From positions 1 through 22,195 of the forward strand of contig CAIJKT010000893.1 of the NCBI GenBank assembly GCA_903821255.1: a stretch of 22,195 nucleotides of DNA. The letters run 5' to 3'. Under the pieces are notes generated by a model. That model had not been told where the DNA came from. It searched no databases and worked only from the letters and a program-made list of their open reading frames with translations. This document shows positions 1-7,215 of the stretch, piece after piece. The stretch is from an uncultured Lentisphaeria bacterium. GTDB taxonomy: Bacteria > Verrucomicrobiota > Lentisphaeria > Victivallales > Victivallaceae. The stretch's first letter is position 1, and each line of letters starts with the position of its first letter. A program made the position numbers and the translations under genes.

Positions 1-1
1 G

Positions 2-208
2 AAATATATGCGGAAACTGGCAGAGGTTGTGTCCGCAGCGAAAGCTGCCGGAGTAGCGCCGGAACTGGTACAGGAAGCGGAAAAGCTACTGAAGGAAGGT
101 CCATACAAGGAGGCGGTATCCCATGCTCATGACACTTCTATGGCGGACGCGACGCGTGATAAAGCCGCTACACTGATTATGCAACTCCAGGACAGGACAA
201 GCAAGTAA
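2..208 (+). CDS. C-terminal fragment of an unidentified protein (5' end outside window)
   Basis: The reading frame is open from the first complete codon at the left edge to a TAA at 206-208. An ATG lies at position 8, but only seven bases are visible before it, so no ribosome-binding site can be judged; this is more likely the end of a longer gene than a complete small one. The visible 68 residues are Ala/Glu/Lys-rich and look helical, ending in a basic Asp-Arg-Thr-Ser-Lys tail. I recognise no family. The stop lies only 7 bases before the start of the GH20-like gene, which suggests the two are co-transcribed and that the upstream gene belongs to the same saccharide-related group. Confidence 0.55.
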   Translation, partial: KYMRKLAEVVSAAKAAGVAPELVQEAEKLLKEGPYKEAVSHAHDTSMADATRDKAATLIMQLQDRTSK

Positions 209-215
209 TATCAAA

Positions 216-2018
216 ATGAAATTATTGCCGGAAATTAGAGAATTTGAAGCGTCAATGAATACGGAACTGCGGTATTTTATTCCGGTGGAAGCTCATGCCG
301 GCGTGATTGCCGGAAATCTCTCCGCGGGAACGCTGGCGGAAATAAAGGACGATTACGCGCTGTTTGCCGGACGGCAGGTAGACTGGAAGATTCTGGAACG
401 TAGCAGCGGATTTTACGCGTGTCTCGGCGTGTTTGACGCAATGACCGGCGAATCTGTTTTCGATTCACTGCCGCATGACCGGAGGGATGCCTATGCATTG
501 CGCATTGGCGCCGGTCATATTGAACTGGCCGCCAATACCGGCGCCGGTTTCTTTCACGGCTGGCAGACGCTGTGTCAACTGGCGGAAGATACTTCAATCG
601 AATGCGGCACGATCATCGACTGGCCAGCGCTGGAACTGCGCTGTCTGCATGTGGATTTAAAGGGGATGACGCCGAAATTCGAATATCTGCTGGAGTTGAT
701 AAAGAAAATATCCCGGCTGAAAATCAACAGCATCATGCTGGAGTATGAAGATAAAATCCGCTATGATTCGCATCCGGTAACCGCCCACCCGGAAATGGCA
801 TTCACCAAAGAGCAGATAAAGGCGCTGCTGGAATTGTGTCATGCCCGTTTTGTCCGGGTGATTCCCAAATTACAGTGCTACGGACATTGGGATTATATTC
901 TGAAACATCGCGAATATCATGATTTAAGGGAAGGGGACGGCGCATCCAGTTACCAGATATGCCCGTCAGTTGAACGCTCTTTCACGGTCTGGAAGGAGAT
1001 GGCGGATGAACTGCTGGAACTGCACCGGGACGATGAATATTTCCATATCGGAGCGGATGAGGTTGACCTGTATCTGCCGTGTTCGAAATGCAGCGGTCAA
1101 GACCGCTTTCAGATGTATATCCGGCATGTGGAGCAGGCGGCGGATTATCTGCGTGAACATGGCAGGAAAGTATTGATCTGGGACGACGTTTTTCGCAATC
1201 ACCGCCAGGAGGAATGCAATGATCTGCTGAAGAAAACCGCGCTTTGTGTCTGGCAGTACGGTGAAGTGAATGAAGAATTCGTTTCCCGTTTTAAGGATTG
1301 CGGAAGCAGGGTGCTGGCCGCGTCTGCCGCGCGGATCACCCATTTGTCGCGTCCGGATGTTGATGGCCAGGCATCGCGCATCATGAACCTCAACCGCTGG
1401 GCGGAAGTCATCAATGACTATCAGCTTGACGGCCACATCTGCACGGCCTGGACGCGGGCGCAATGCCAGACCCCTTCCGAAGGTTTTATTCCATCACTGT
1501 TCTACCTGATCGCGATATTTGCGGAAAGCACCTGGCGCGGCGCTCCTGTGGATTCTGCCGATTTCAATAGACGGTTTGCCAAAGCCGCATTTGGCGTTGA
1601 TCTGCCGATGCTGGCGGATGCCGCGGCCTGCCTGGACACCATGCCTGAAAAGGCGGGGAGGATTTTTGCATCTTCCATGAATCTGGTCCGGCGCAACCGG
1701 GATATTGCCGAAATCATGGGATTGATGGCTGAACTGGAGAACGTCAAAGAATATATTGATTACTGTTTCAAGGCCGATATGGCGCTGTATCCGGCTTATC
1801 TCAGCGGCACAGTGACGGATAAGATTAAAAATAACTATCTTGACGGGGTGCGGATCACGCGGGAGAAGATCGCCGCCATTACCGGGAGAATTCATGCGGT
1901 TCTAGGCAAGTATATGCCGGAGCCGATGATAAAAGAAATCATAGATACCAGATTCATGTATGTTCAAATACTTAATGACCAGTTAGAAAAAATCATTGCC
2001 GCCGCCGGAACTGTGTAA
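216..2018 (+). CDS. GH20-like glycoside hydrolase (beta-N-acetylhexosaminidase superfamily)
   Basis: A 600-residue protein predicted to hydrolyse a terminal N-acetylhexosamine-type residue. Residues about 1-140 form an N-terminal domain resembling the GH20b accessory domain. The TIM barrel starts near residue 144 (LRCLHVDLKGMTPKFEYL), and the GH20 catalytic pair sits in FHIGADEV as Asp281-Glu282. In retaining GH20 enzymes the Glu is the acid/base and the Asp orients the substrate acetamido group. From about residue 480 a helical C-terminal extension follows. There is no signal peptide, so it should be cytoplasmic. The ATG at 216 has only a weak purine-rich upstream stretch; an in-frame ATG at 255 is an alternative. 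It belongs to the divergent, often Lentisphaerota/Verrucomicrobiota 'family 20 glycosylhydrolase' group, so exact substrate specificity is unknown. Confidence 0.88.
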   Translation: MKLLPEIREFEASMNTELRYFIPVEAHAGVIAGNLSAGTLAEIKDDYALFAGRQVDWKILERSSGFYACLGVFDAMTGESVFDSLPHDRRDAYALRIGAGHIELAANTGAGFFHGWQTLCQLAEDTSIECGTIIDWPALELRCLHVDLKGMTPKFEYLLELIKKISRLKINSIMLEYEDKIRYDSHPVTAHPEMAFTKEQIKALLELCHARFVRVIPKLQCYGHWDYILKHREYHDLREGDGASSYQICPSVERSFTVWKEMADELLELHRDDEYFHIGADEVDLYLPCSKCSGQDRFQMYIRHVEQAADYLREHGRKVLIWDDVFRNHRQEECNDLLKKTALCVWQYGEVNEEFVSRFKDCGSRVLAASAARITHLSRPDVDGQASRIMNLNRWAEVINDYQLDGHICTAWTRAQCQTPSEGFIPSLFYLIAIFAESTWRGAPVDSADFNRRFAKAAFGVDLPMLADAAACLDTMPEKAGRIFASSMNLVRRNRDIAEIMGLMAELENVKEYIDYCFKADMALYPAYLSGTVTDKIKNNYLDGVRITREKIAAITGRIHAVLGKYMPEPMIKEIIDTRFMYVQILNDQLEKIIAAAGTV

Positions 2019-2084
2019 AGTGTCCGCTTTTGCAGATGTCTTCCACTGCATAAATCCAGGACTTCCCCGGAAATTTGATCGAAA

Positions 2085-2111
2085 GGAGACCTGCCCGGGG
2101 GGCGAGTCTCC
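2085..2111 (+). other. G+C-rich hairpin in intergenic region
   Basis: GGAGAC (2085-2090) pairs perfectly with GTCTCC (2106-2111). Inside it GCCC (2093-2096) pairs with GGGC (2100-2103) around a GGG loop, separated by a C-A mismatch and a T-G wobble. No T-run follows, so it is not a canonical intrinsic terminator. It could be an imperfect terminator for the GH20-like gene, an RNA-stabilising stem or a protein-binding dyad. Confidence 0.4.
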
Positions 2112-2218
2112 GGACAGCCGCAGATTCCTGGACATTCCACCGATCAGCCGCAGCGCCTGCAATTGTAAATCCAGTTGCCGTGACGTTCTCTATATTCAGC
2201 AGAGTTTTACCGGCAGGA

Positions 2219-2246
2219 TTGCATTTGAAAAGCAAAAGTTTATATT
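2219..2246 (+). promoter_or_regulatory. Candidate sigma70-type promoter for the SDR gene
   Basis: TTGCAT at 2219-2224 and TATATT at 2241-2246 are separated by 16 bases, giving a plausible -35/-10 pair about 50 bases before the preferred SDR start at 2298. This is pattern matching only. Confidence 0.35.
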
Positions 2247-2297
2247 GATGCATTGATCTTTTATGAAAAACATGTACAGCCCCGGGGGGAACTCGCA

Positions 2298-3233
2298 ATG
2301 CATAGAAAAGTACTGGTTTTTGGCGCTACCGGCGAAATCGGCGGCAGAATCGCGCGCGACTGTGTCCGGGCCGGACACAAGGTTACCGGCATCAGCCGCG
2401 GCAGAAACAGCAGGGAGCATGTTGAACAGGAAGGTGTTCAAATGATTTACGGCGATAAATCCGATGAAAGCTTCATCCGGGACACCGTCGCCAGGCTTGA
2501 TTATGACGCCGTCATCAATTCAGTACCCAATATCAGTGACGTCGAACTGTGCAGTAAATACCTGAAAAAGGCCGGAAATGTTCTGTTTTGCAGTTCAACC
2601 GGCACCTTTGTTCCGCTCCGCTACTTTCCGGCTGACGAAAACCACCCGTGGCGCGAAAAAACCCCGGTGAATTTTTATCCGCAATGCGTAAGGGACGCCC
2701 GTGCGCTTGAACTTTGGGAGACGGAAAAATTCCCGGTGAGCATCCTCCGGCCCACCAACATCATCGGCCCCGGCAGGGTGCCGCTGGAACTATGGGGGGC
2801 GCGCGATATCGAGTTTTTCAAAAAGCTCAAATCCGGCGAAAGCATTTCGATTGCGCACTGTGAACACATCCTGCTGCAGTCCGGTTATAACGACGACCTT
2901 GCCGGCGCGTTTGTGCAGGCGCTGGATTATCCGGACAAAGTGCGCGGCGAGATTTTCATAATCTCATGCAAAAAGGCCATAACGCTCGGCACTTATCTGG
3001 ACACCGCCCTGCAATTCCTTGACAGCAAATCTGAAATAAGGCGCGTTTCTCCTGAAGAACTTATGAAAATATATCCGGAAATCACCTGGACCAACCGGCT
3101 GGATTTCCTGCTGGAGCACATGTGTTTTGACATCGGCAAGGCGGAACGGGTTTTCGGCTACACCCCGCGCAAAACGGCTGAAGAAGGACTTGCCGATGCG
3201 CTTGAATGGTGTGAAAGAACAGGCCTGCTCTAA
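2298..3233 (+). CDS. Atypical NAD(P)-binding SDR (epimerase/dehydratase-like)
   Basis: A 311-residue protein of the extended/atypical short-chain dehydrogenase fold. The N-terminal Rossmann motif GATGEIGG occupies residues 9-16, and an 'ILRPTNIIGPG' segment matches the post-active-site strand of NAD-dependent epimerases. The usual catalytic YxxxK is not seen where it should fall after the SSTGTF strand; the local sequence is NFYPQCVRDARALE. It may therefore bind nucleotide without classical epimerase chemistry, as in CSP41-like or other atypical SDRs. The start at 2298 is preferred because GGGGGGA (2284-2290) lies 7 bases upstream and the Rossmann strand begins immediately; an upstream in-frame ATG at 2253 would add 15 unlikely residues. 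It is cytoplasmic, and its position between two glycoside hydrolases suggests sugar or sugar-derivative processing (inference). Confidence 0.85.
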   Translation: MHRKVLVFGATGEIGGRIARDCVRAGHKVTGISRGRNSREHVEQEGVQMIYGDKSDESFIRDTVARLDYDAVINSVPNISDVELCSKYLKKAGNVLFCSSTGTFVPLRYFPADENHPWREKTPVNFYPQCVRDARALELWETEKFPVSILRPTNIIGPGRVPLELWGARDIEFFKKLKSGESISIAHCEHILLQSGYNDDLAGAFVQALDYPDKVRGEIFIISCKKAITLGTYLDTALQFLDSKSEIRRVSPEELMKIYPEITWTNRLDFLLEHMCFDIGKAERVFGYTPRKTAEEGLADALEWCERTGLL

Positions 3234-3240
3234 CTGAATC

Positions 3241-3270
3241 ATAAGATATCACATGTTTTTAATAAGATAT
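3241..3270 (+). repeat. Pair of 9-base direct repeats before the GH172 gene
   Basis: ATAAGATAT occurs at 3241-3249 and again at 3262-3270. The start-to-start distance of 21 bases is two helical turns, which would put both copies on the same DNA face, as for a dimer-binding operator. The stretch lies between the SDR stop and the GH172 start. No regulator gene is nearby, so the role is unproven. Confidence 0.3.
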
Positions 3271-3360
3271 TCCATTTGAGACCGGGCGCCGGGAGTGTAA
3301 AATATGACATGTATGAGTTTTCAACATGCAACTGCCGCTTCAATGGAGGGAATGATTAAT

Positions 3361-4437
3361 ATGAACAGCCAGGACGAACTTTTCCGCATGCGGGACGGCG
3401 TTGAAACCCGCTGGTTCAGTTTCGAGAATCAGAAAGGTTTGAAAGGGGCGGCCGCTAAAGGCGGCGACGGACGCAAGCGCGCCGCCTGCACTCAGCTCCG
3501 TGCCGGGGAATCATTGACTGTCGCGGAAATAGCCGGCCGCTCCGGCGTGGTAAGGAGAATGTGGTTTGCACTCTTTGACGGCGCAAGGCCGATGTACGCG
3601 CAACGCCCGGAGATACTGCGGGGACTGCGGATTGATTGTTTCTGGGACGGCGCCGGAAATCCGGCCGTCAGCGCGCCATTCGGCGATTTCTTCTGTCAGG
3701 GTCTCGGCAAGGCATACGCTTTCGATAATGCCCTCTTTTCGAGCCCGGAAGGGAGAAGTTTCGTCTGCACGGTCCCGATGCCGTTCCGGGAATCCATGAA
3801 ACTTGTTGTCACCAATGAATCAGCGGAGGACATTCCGGCGTTTTTCTACCAGGTGGACTGCACGCTGGGGGATGAAATCGGCGGCGGACACCTCTATTTC
3901 CACTCTCACTGGCGGCGCGAAAACCCGACCACCGAAAAGCAGGATTTCGAATTTCTGCCGAAAGTAAAGGGCAGGGGCCGCTTCCTCGGCGTCAACTTCA
4001 GCGTCATCGCCGACAAACTTTACGGGAAAAAGTGGTGGGGCGAGGGTGAGGTCAAAATCTATCTTGACGGCGACCGGCAGTACCCCACGCTCTGCGGAAC
4101 CGGCACCGAGGATTACATCGGCACCGGCTGGTGTCAGGGTAAATTCAACTCGCCTTACTGCGGATGTCCCTATGCCGACGCGGAAAATATGGAATATGCA
4201 TTCTACCGCCTCCACATCCCCGACCCGGTTTATTTCCACAAAAACATCCGGGCGGCGATTCAGCAGATTGGCGGCTGTCCCGGAGAATTTCCGCCGGAAA
4301 TTGTCAATGCCAGGATAAAAGGCTCCTGGGGGCTTTTCGAACGGCATGACGACTGGTCATCCTGCGTTTATTTCTATCTGGACAGCCCGGAGAACGGGCT
4401 GCCTCCGCCGGCCCCGGCTGCGGAACGGATACGATAA
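3361..4437 (+). CDS. GH172 family (DUF2961) glycoside hydrolase
   Basis: This 358-residue protein carries the hallmark DUF2961/GH172 segment: a Trp-Trp-Gly-Glu-Gly-Glu strand, then YLDGD and GTGTEDY, followed by 'YRLHIPDPVYFHKNIR'. The Glu of GTGTEDY is residue 250 from this start and is a candidate catalytic acid. Characterised GH172 enzymes cleave alpha-D-fructofuranosides or D-arabinofuranosides; the substrate here cannot be assigned. Length is near the usual 360-400 residues and there is no signal peptide. The start is ambiguous. ATG 3361 has GGAGGG at 3345-3350 and begins just before the family-like 'ELFRMRDGVETRW'. An in-frame ATG at 3304, with GGGAG at 3291-3295, would add 19 residues of low family character. 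Confidence 0.88.
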   Translation: MNSQDELFRMRDGVETRWFSFENQKGLKGAAAKGGDGRKRAACTQLRAGESLTVAEIAGRSGVVRRMWFALFDGARPMYAQRPEILRGLRIDCFWDGAGNPAVSAPFGDFFCQGLGKAYAFDNALFSSPEGRSFVCTVPMPFRESMKLVVTNESAEDIPAFFYQVDCTLGDEIGGGHLYFHSHWRRENPTTEKQDFEFLPKVKGRGRFLGVNFSVIADKLYGKKWWGEGEVKIYLDGDRQYPTLCGTGTEDYIGTGWCQGKFNSPYCGCPYADAENMEYAFYRLHIPDPVYFHKNIRAAIQQIGGCPGEFPPEIVNARIKGSWGLFERHDDWSSCVYFYLDSPENGLPPPAPAAERIR

Positions 4438-4475
4438 ATCCGGTTAAAAGCCTGGAATGACCAATCTTGTTTTGC

Positions 4476-4503
4476 TTGATTCATCGCCGAACCGTGATAG
4501 AAT
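4476..4503 (+). promoter_or_regulatory. Candidate promoter for the tandem membrane-protein genes
   Basis: TTGATT (4476-4481) and TAGAAT (4498-4503) are spaced by 16 bases, with an overlapping consensus TATAAT at 4503-4508. A strong AGGAGG at 4515-4520 follows, 4 bases before the ATG at 4525. Transcription would start only about 10-15 bases before the start codon, so the leader is very short. Confidence 0.4.
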
Positions 4504-4524
4504 ATAATAGCGGCAGGAGGATGT

Positions 4525-6042
4525 ATGATTGCAAAGTTCAGGACAGCATGGCGGACGTTTAATCACTGGCGGCGGAGCACGTTTCCGTTCCGGCTGACGG
4601 TGCTGCTGATTCTGCTGGTGTTTGCCGGCGGGGCGCTTGAGCGGGTGATGACCGAAAACCATTCGCTGCTTATTAATCAGATGGTCTGGGATGCCTGCCG
4701 GGCAATGCGCGGCTATTGTGAACCGCGCGTCTCGTCTGCTTATCTGCATTATTACCGCGCCCGCGAAAACCAGCGGCTGCAACGCGGGTTGCGCGACCGG
4801 ATACAGGTTGGCGGTTTACAGCTCAGTCCGGGCGAACTTGCCGCAGTCAATTCCAAGCCTTCCAGGGTTGATAATAAAATCCTGTTCGACATCGCCAGAC
4901 GCCACGGAATTATTGCTGCCGGAGTATCGCAGCGGGAGTATATGCGCACTTTATGGGCTGCATCATTATCCATGACCGCCATGGAGTTTGATAAAGACTG
5001 GAGCGAGGTCAGACAGGAAGTTTTCAGCACCTGCAATCTGTTTGGCGGCAAGCGTGACTGGCGCTTGGGAATTGAAAGATCCGGTTATGTGCTTGCGGAG
5101 ATTCTGCCGCTGCCGCTTAGTACCACTGTCCCGTGGTTTATCATCTGCCTGACGCTGGCGTTTATTGCAGTTGGAAAAACTGACCGTAAACTGCGGTATG
5201 GTCTGGCGATTTTACTGCCGGTGATATTCACTTTGCTGTTGAGCATACCTGCATGGTTCGAACATACCTGGTACAACCGTCTGTTTTTCGAAAAGACCTG
5301 GCATGGCAGCGTTGTCATTTATTTTATATTACTGGCATGCGCGGCCGGAATCCTCGGGATCAGGCTGAGACGCTTTATGCTTAAGCATGGCGCTGACGAT
5401 ATGGTTCAAGTTCTGCTGCTGTTTATTGCCGGCATTCTGCTGCTGTTCCCGTTCGGCTTTTATCCGGATCGCAGAATTGTTTACTGGTGGGGGGACGAGA
5501 GTTTCCTTCCCGGTTATATCTTCCGCCATCTTTCGTCTTACACTACTCTGCTGTTTTGCCTGGCCGGGGCGTTCATGACGGGGTATGCGGTAAAATCATA
5601 TTTCCAGTTGCAGGCTGTCCGGCGGTTTAAACGGTTTCAGATTTCGCCGGATCTGCTATGTTATCTGATCTGGGGGATAACTGCCGCGTGGGCCTGTTAT
5701 CTGCTGTCGCTGATTGACATTTCCGCGTTCAACCTGTTATTGCTTAATTTTGACGCGCTGTCAACGAGTATTCCGGTTCCGGCTCTGCTCGAAAGCAATT
5801 CTGTCACCGGGGAGGAAGTAATTGCCGCCGGTCTGAGAATCACCGCGTTTATTGACAGTGTTTTGATTGGCCTTTTTCTGGCAGGGCCTTACCCTAAAAA
5901 ATATTTTAAGAAGATTAACATTTGCGCGATGATTCTGCTTATTGCGATCTTTGCGGTATTGACATTTTTCATCTCATGCCGCGTTGTTAAATACTATTTC
6001 CCAAGCCAGGGATGCAGCTATGTCAAAGTGACATTTATTTGA
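4525..6042 (+). CDS. Multi-pass membrane protein of unknown family, long paralogue
   Basis: A 505-residue protein I cannot assign to a family. An Arg/Lys-rich N-terminus precedes a first membrane segment at about 21-40. A soluble domain follows (about 41-190), then roughly eight further hydrophobic segments near 195-217, 226-245, 262-280, 294-312, 337-358, 376-397, 436-455 and 463-488. The positive N-terminus suggests the soluble domain is periplasmic. Conspicuous conserved stretches are LHYYRARENQRLQ, VSQREYMR and SLSMTAMEFDKDW. It is followed by a shorter paralogue 28 bases downstream; by eye about 70% of the first 180 residues are identical, and similarity falls off afterwards. About 130 C-terminal residues have no counterpart in the neighbour. 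The start has a strong AGGAGG. Function is unknown; it interrupts a run of glycoside-hydrolase genes. Confidence 0.85.
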   Translation: MIAKFRTAWRTFNHWRRSTFPFRLTVLLILLVFAGGALERVMTENHSLLINQMVWDACRAMRGYCEPRVSSAYLHYYRARENQRLQRGLRDRIQVGGLQLSPGELAAVNSKPSRVDNKILFDIARRHGIIAAGVSQREYMRTLWAASLSMTAMEFDKDWSEVRQEVFSTCNLFGGKRDWRLGIERSGYVLAEILPLPLSTTVPWFIICLTLAFIAVGKTDRKLRYGLAILLPVIFTLLLSIPAWFEHTWYNRLFFEKTWHGSVVIYFILLACAAGILGIRLRRFMLKHGADDMVQVLLLFIAGILLLFPFGFYPDRRIVYWWGDESFLPGYIFRHLSSYTTLLFCLAGAFMTGYAVKSYFQLQAVRRFKRFQISPDLLCYLIWGITAAWACYLLSLIDISAFNLLLLNFDALSTSIPVPALLESNSVTGEEVIAAGLRITAFIDSVLIGLFLAGPYPKKYFKKINICAMILLIAIFAVLTFFISCRVVKYYFPSQGCSYVKVTFI

Positions 6043-6070
6043 AAATGAAAAATATAATCAGGAGCAGTTT

Positions 6071-7174
6071 ATGATTGCAAAACTCAAGGCGGCGTGGCTG
6101 GCGTTCAACCACTGGCGGCGGAGCGCGTTTCCGTTCCGGCTGACGGTGTTGCTGCTGCTGCTGGTTTTCTCGACCGGGTTGTTTGAACGGGCAATAACCG
6201 GGAATCATTCGCCGCTGATTAATGAACTGGTATGGATTGCCTGTCAAGCGATACGCAATGCTTGTGAACCGAGTGTGGAGTCTGCTTATCTCCATTATTA
6301 TCGCGCCCGTGAAAACCAGCGGCTGCAAAGCGATTTACGCGCCCGGATACAATCCGGCGGTTTGAGTCTCAGCCCTGACGAACTGGCGTCGGTCAACGCG
6401 ATGCCGTCAAAGGTTGACAATAAACTTATATTCGACATTGCCAAACGCAGCGGGATCATCTCTGCCGGAGTATCGCAGCGGGAATACATGCGCAGTCTGT
6501 GGGCGGCGTCATTGTCCATGACCGCCATGGAGTTTGACAAGGATTGGGATGAGGTAAAACAGGCTGTTTTCAACACCGGCAGGCTGTTTAGCGGCCAGCG
6601 CGACTGGCAAGCGGGAGTTGAGTTATTCGTCTATATTCTGATAATGATTGCGCCGATCCCCCTGACTGCCACAGTGCCCTGGTTTGTCCTCTGCCTGACG
6701 CTGGCATTTATTGCAGTTAGAAATCCGCTCAGCAGACCGCAGCGCATATTGGCAATCGTGCTGCCGGTATTGCTGACTCTGATATGGACCAGCCGGCCCT
6801 TGATTGATATATTTCAAACAACGGGGTACCGGCATTGGGATTATTCCGGAACTCTGCGTTTTTATTATATTGCGTACTTTTTAATATTATCCGTGATTAC
6901 CGGGATTCTCGGAATCCGTCTCAGGAAATGGACGGTTGAACGCGGAAATACGGACAAAATCTTGGCCATTCTGTTGTTTATTGCCGGAGCGCTGCTGATA
7001 TTTCATCAGGTGCAATGCAATCACGAAGCACTCCAATATACATATTGGTGGGGGCCGCCCGGCAATATTTTATTTAATAATTCATTTGTCACCATGCTGC
7101 TGTTTTGCTTAACCGGTACGGTCATGATCGGTTGTGCGGTAAAATTATGCTTTCGCCGGAAAGTGAAAACTTGA
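6071..7174 (+). CDS. Multi-pass membrane protein of unknown family, short paralogue
   Basis: A 367-residue tandem paralogue of the preceding gene, sharing the basic N-terminus, first membrane segment (about 21-40), the soluble domain with LHYYRARENQRLQ and SLSMTAMEFDKDW, and about five further membrane segments ending near residue 362. It stops at the position equivalent to about residue 360 of the longer copy, lacking that copy's C-terminal three membrane segments. There is no remnant of the missing part before the GH63 gene, so this looks like an intact short form rather than a recent frameshift. AGGAG at 6060-6064 lies 6 bases before the ATG. A TATAAT at 6053-6058 with a weak GTGACA 19 bases upstream (6028-6033) could give it its own promoter. 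Function is unknown. Confidence 0.85.
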   Translation: MIAKLKAAWLAFNHWRRSAFPFRLTVLLLLLVFSTGLFERAITGNHSPLINELVWIACQAIRNACEPSVESAYLHYYRARENQRLQSDLRARIQSGGLSLSPDELASVNAMPSKVDNKLIFDIAKRSGIISAGVSQREYMRSLWAASLSMTAMEFDKDWDEVKQAVFNTGRLFSGQRDWQAGVELFVYILIMIAPIPLTATVPWFVLCLTLAFIAVRNPLSRPQRILAIVLPVLLTLIWTSRPLIDIFQTTGYRHWDYSGTLRFYYIAYFLILSVITGILGIRLRKWTVERGNTDKILAILLFIAGALLIFHQVQCNHEALQYTYWWGPPGNILFNNSFVTMLLFCLTGTVMIGCAVKLCFRRKVKT

Positions 7175-7215
7175 CAATCCGATACGGTTAACATACCAAG
7201 AAGAGAGGTCAAAAG

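Larger units (their letters stand above)
2019..2297 (+). other. 279-base intergenic region with nested inverted repeats
   Basis: No credible gene is seen here. The region contains a G+C-rich hairpin at 2085-2111 nested inside a longer-range 7-base inverted repeat (2055-2061 with 2126-2132), a 9-base direct repeat CAGCCGCAG at 2115-2123 and 2145-2153, and a promoter-like sequence near 2219-2246. Short open frames crossing it have no recognisable content. Confidence 0.5.

Noticed and set aside
966..1463. Long minus-strand open frame of 165 codons inside the GH20-like gene
   Set aside because: It lies fully opposite a gene with clear family motifs, has no recognisable content and reflects codon bias of the true frame.
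1996..2256. 86-codon plus-strand frame in the gap after the GH20-like gene
   Set aside because: It begins inside the preceding gene, lacks a ribosome-binding site and resembles no protein; the nested repeats explain the region better.
6071..7174. Short membrane paralogue as a truncated pseudogene
   Set aside because: It has its own ribosome-binding site, an intact frame and no remnant of the missing C-terminal part downstream, so a genuine short form is more likely.
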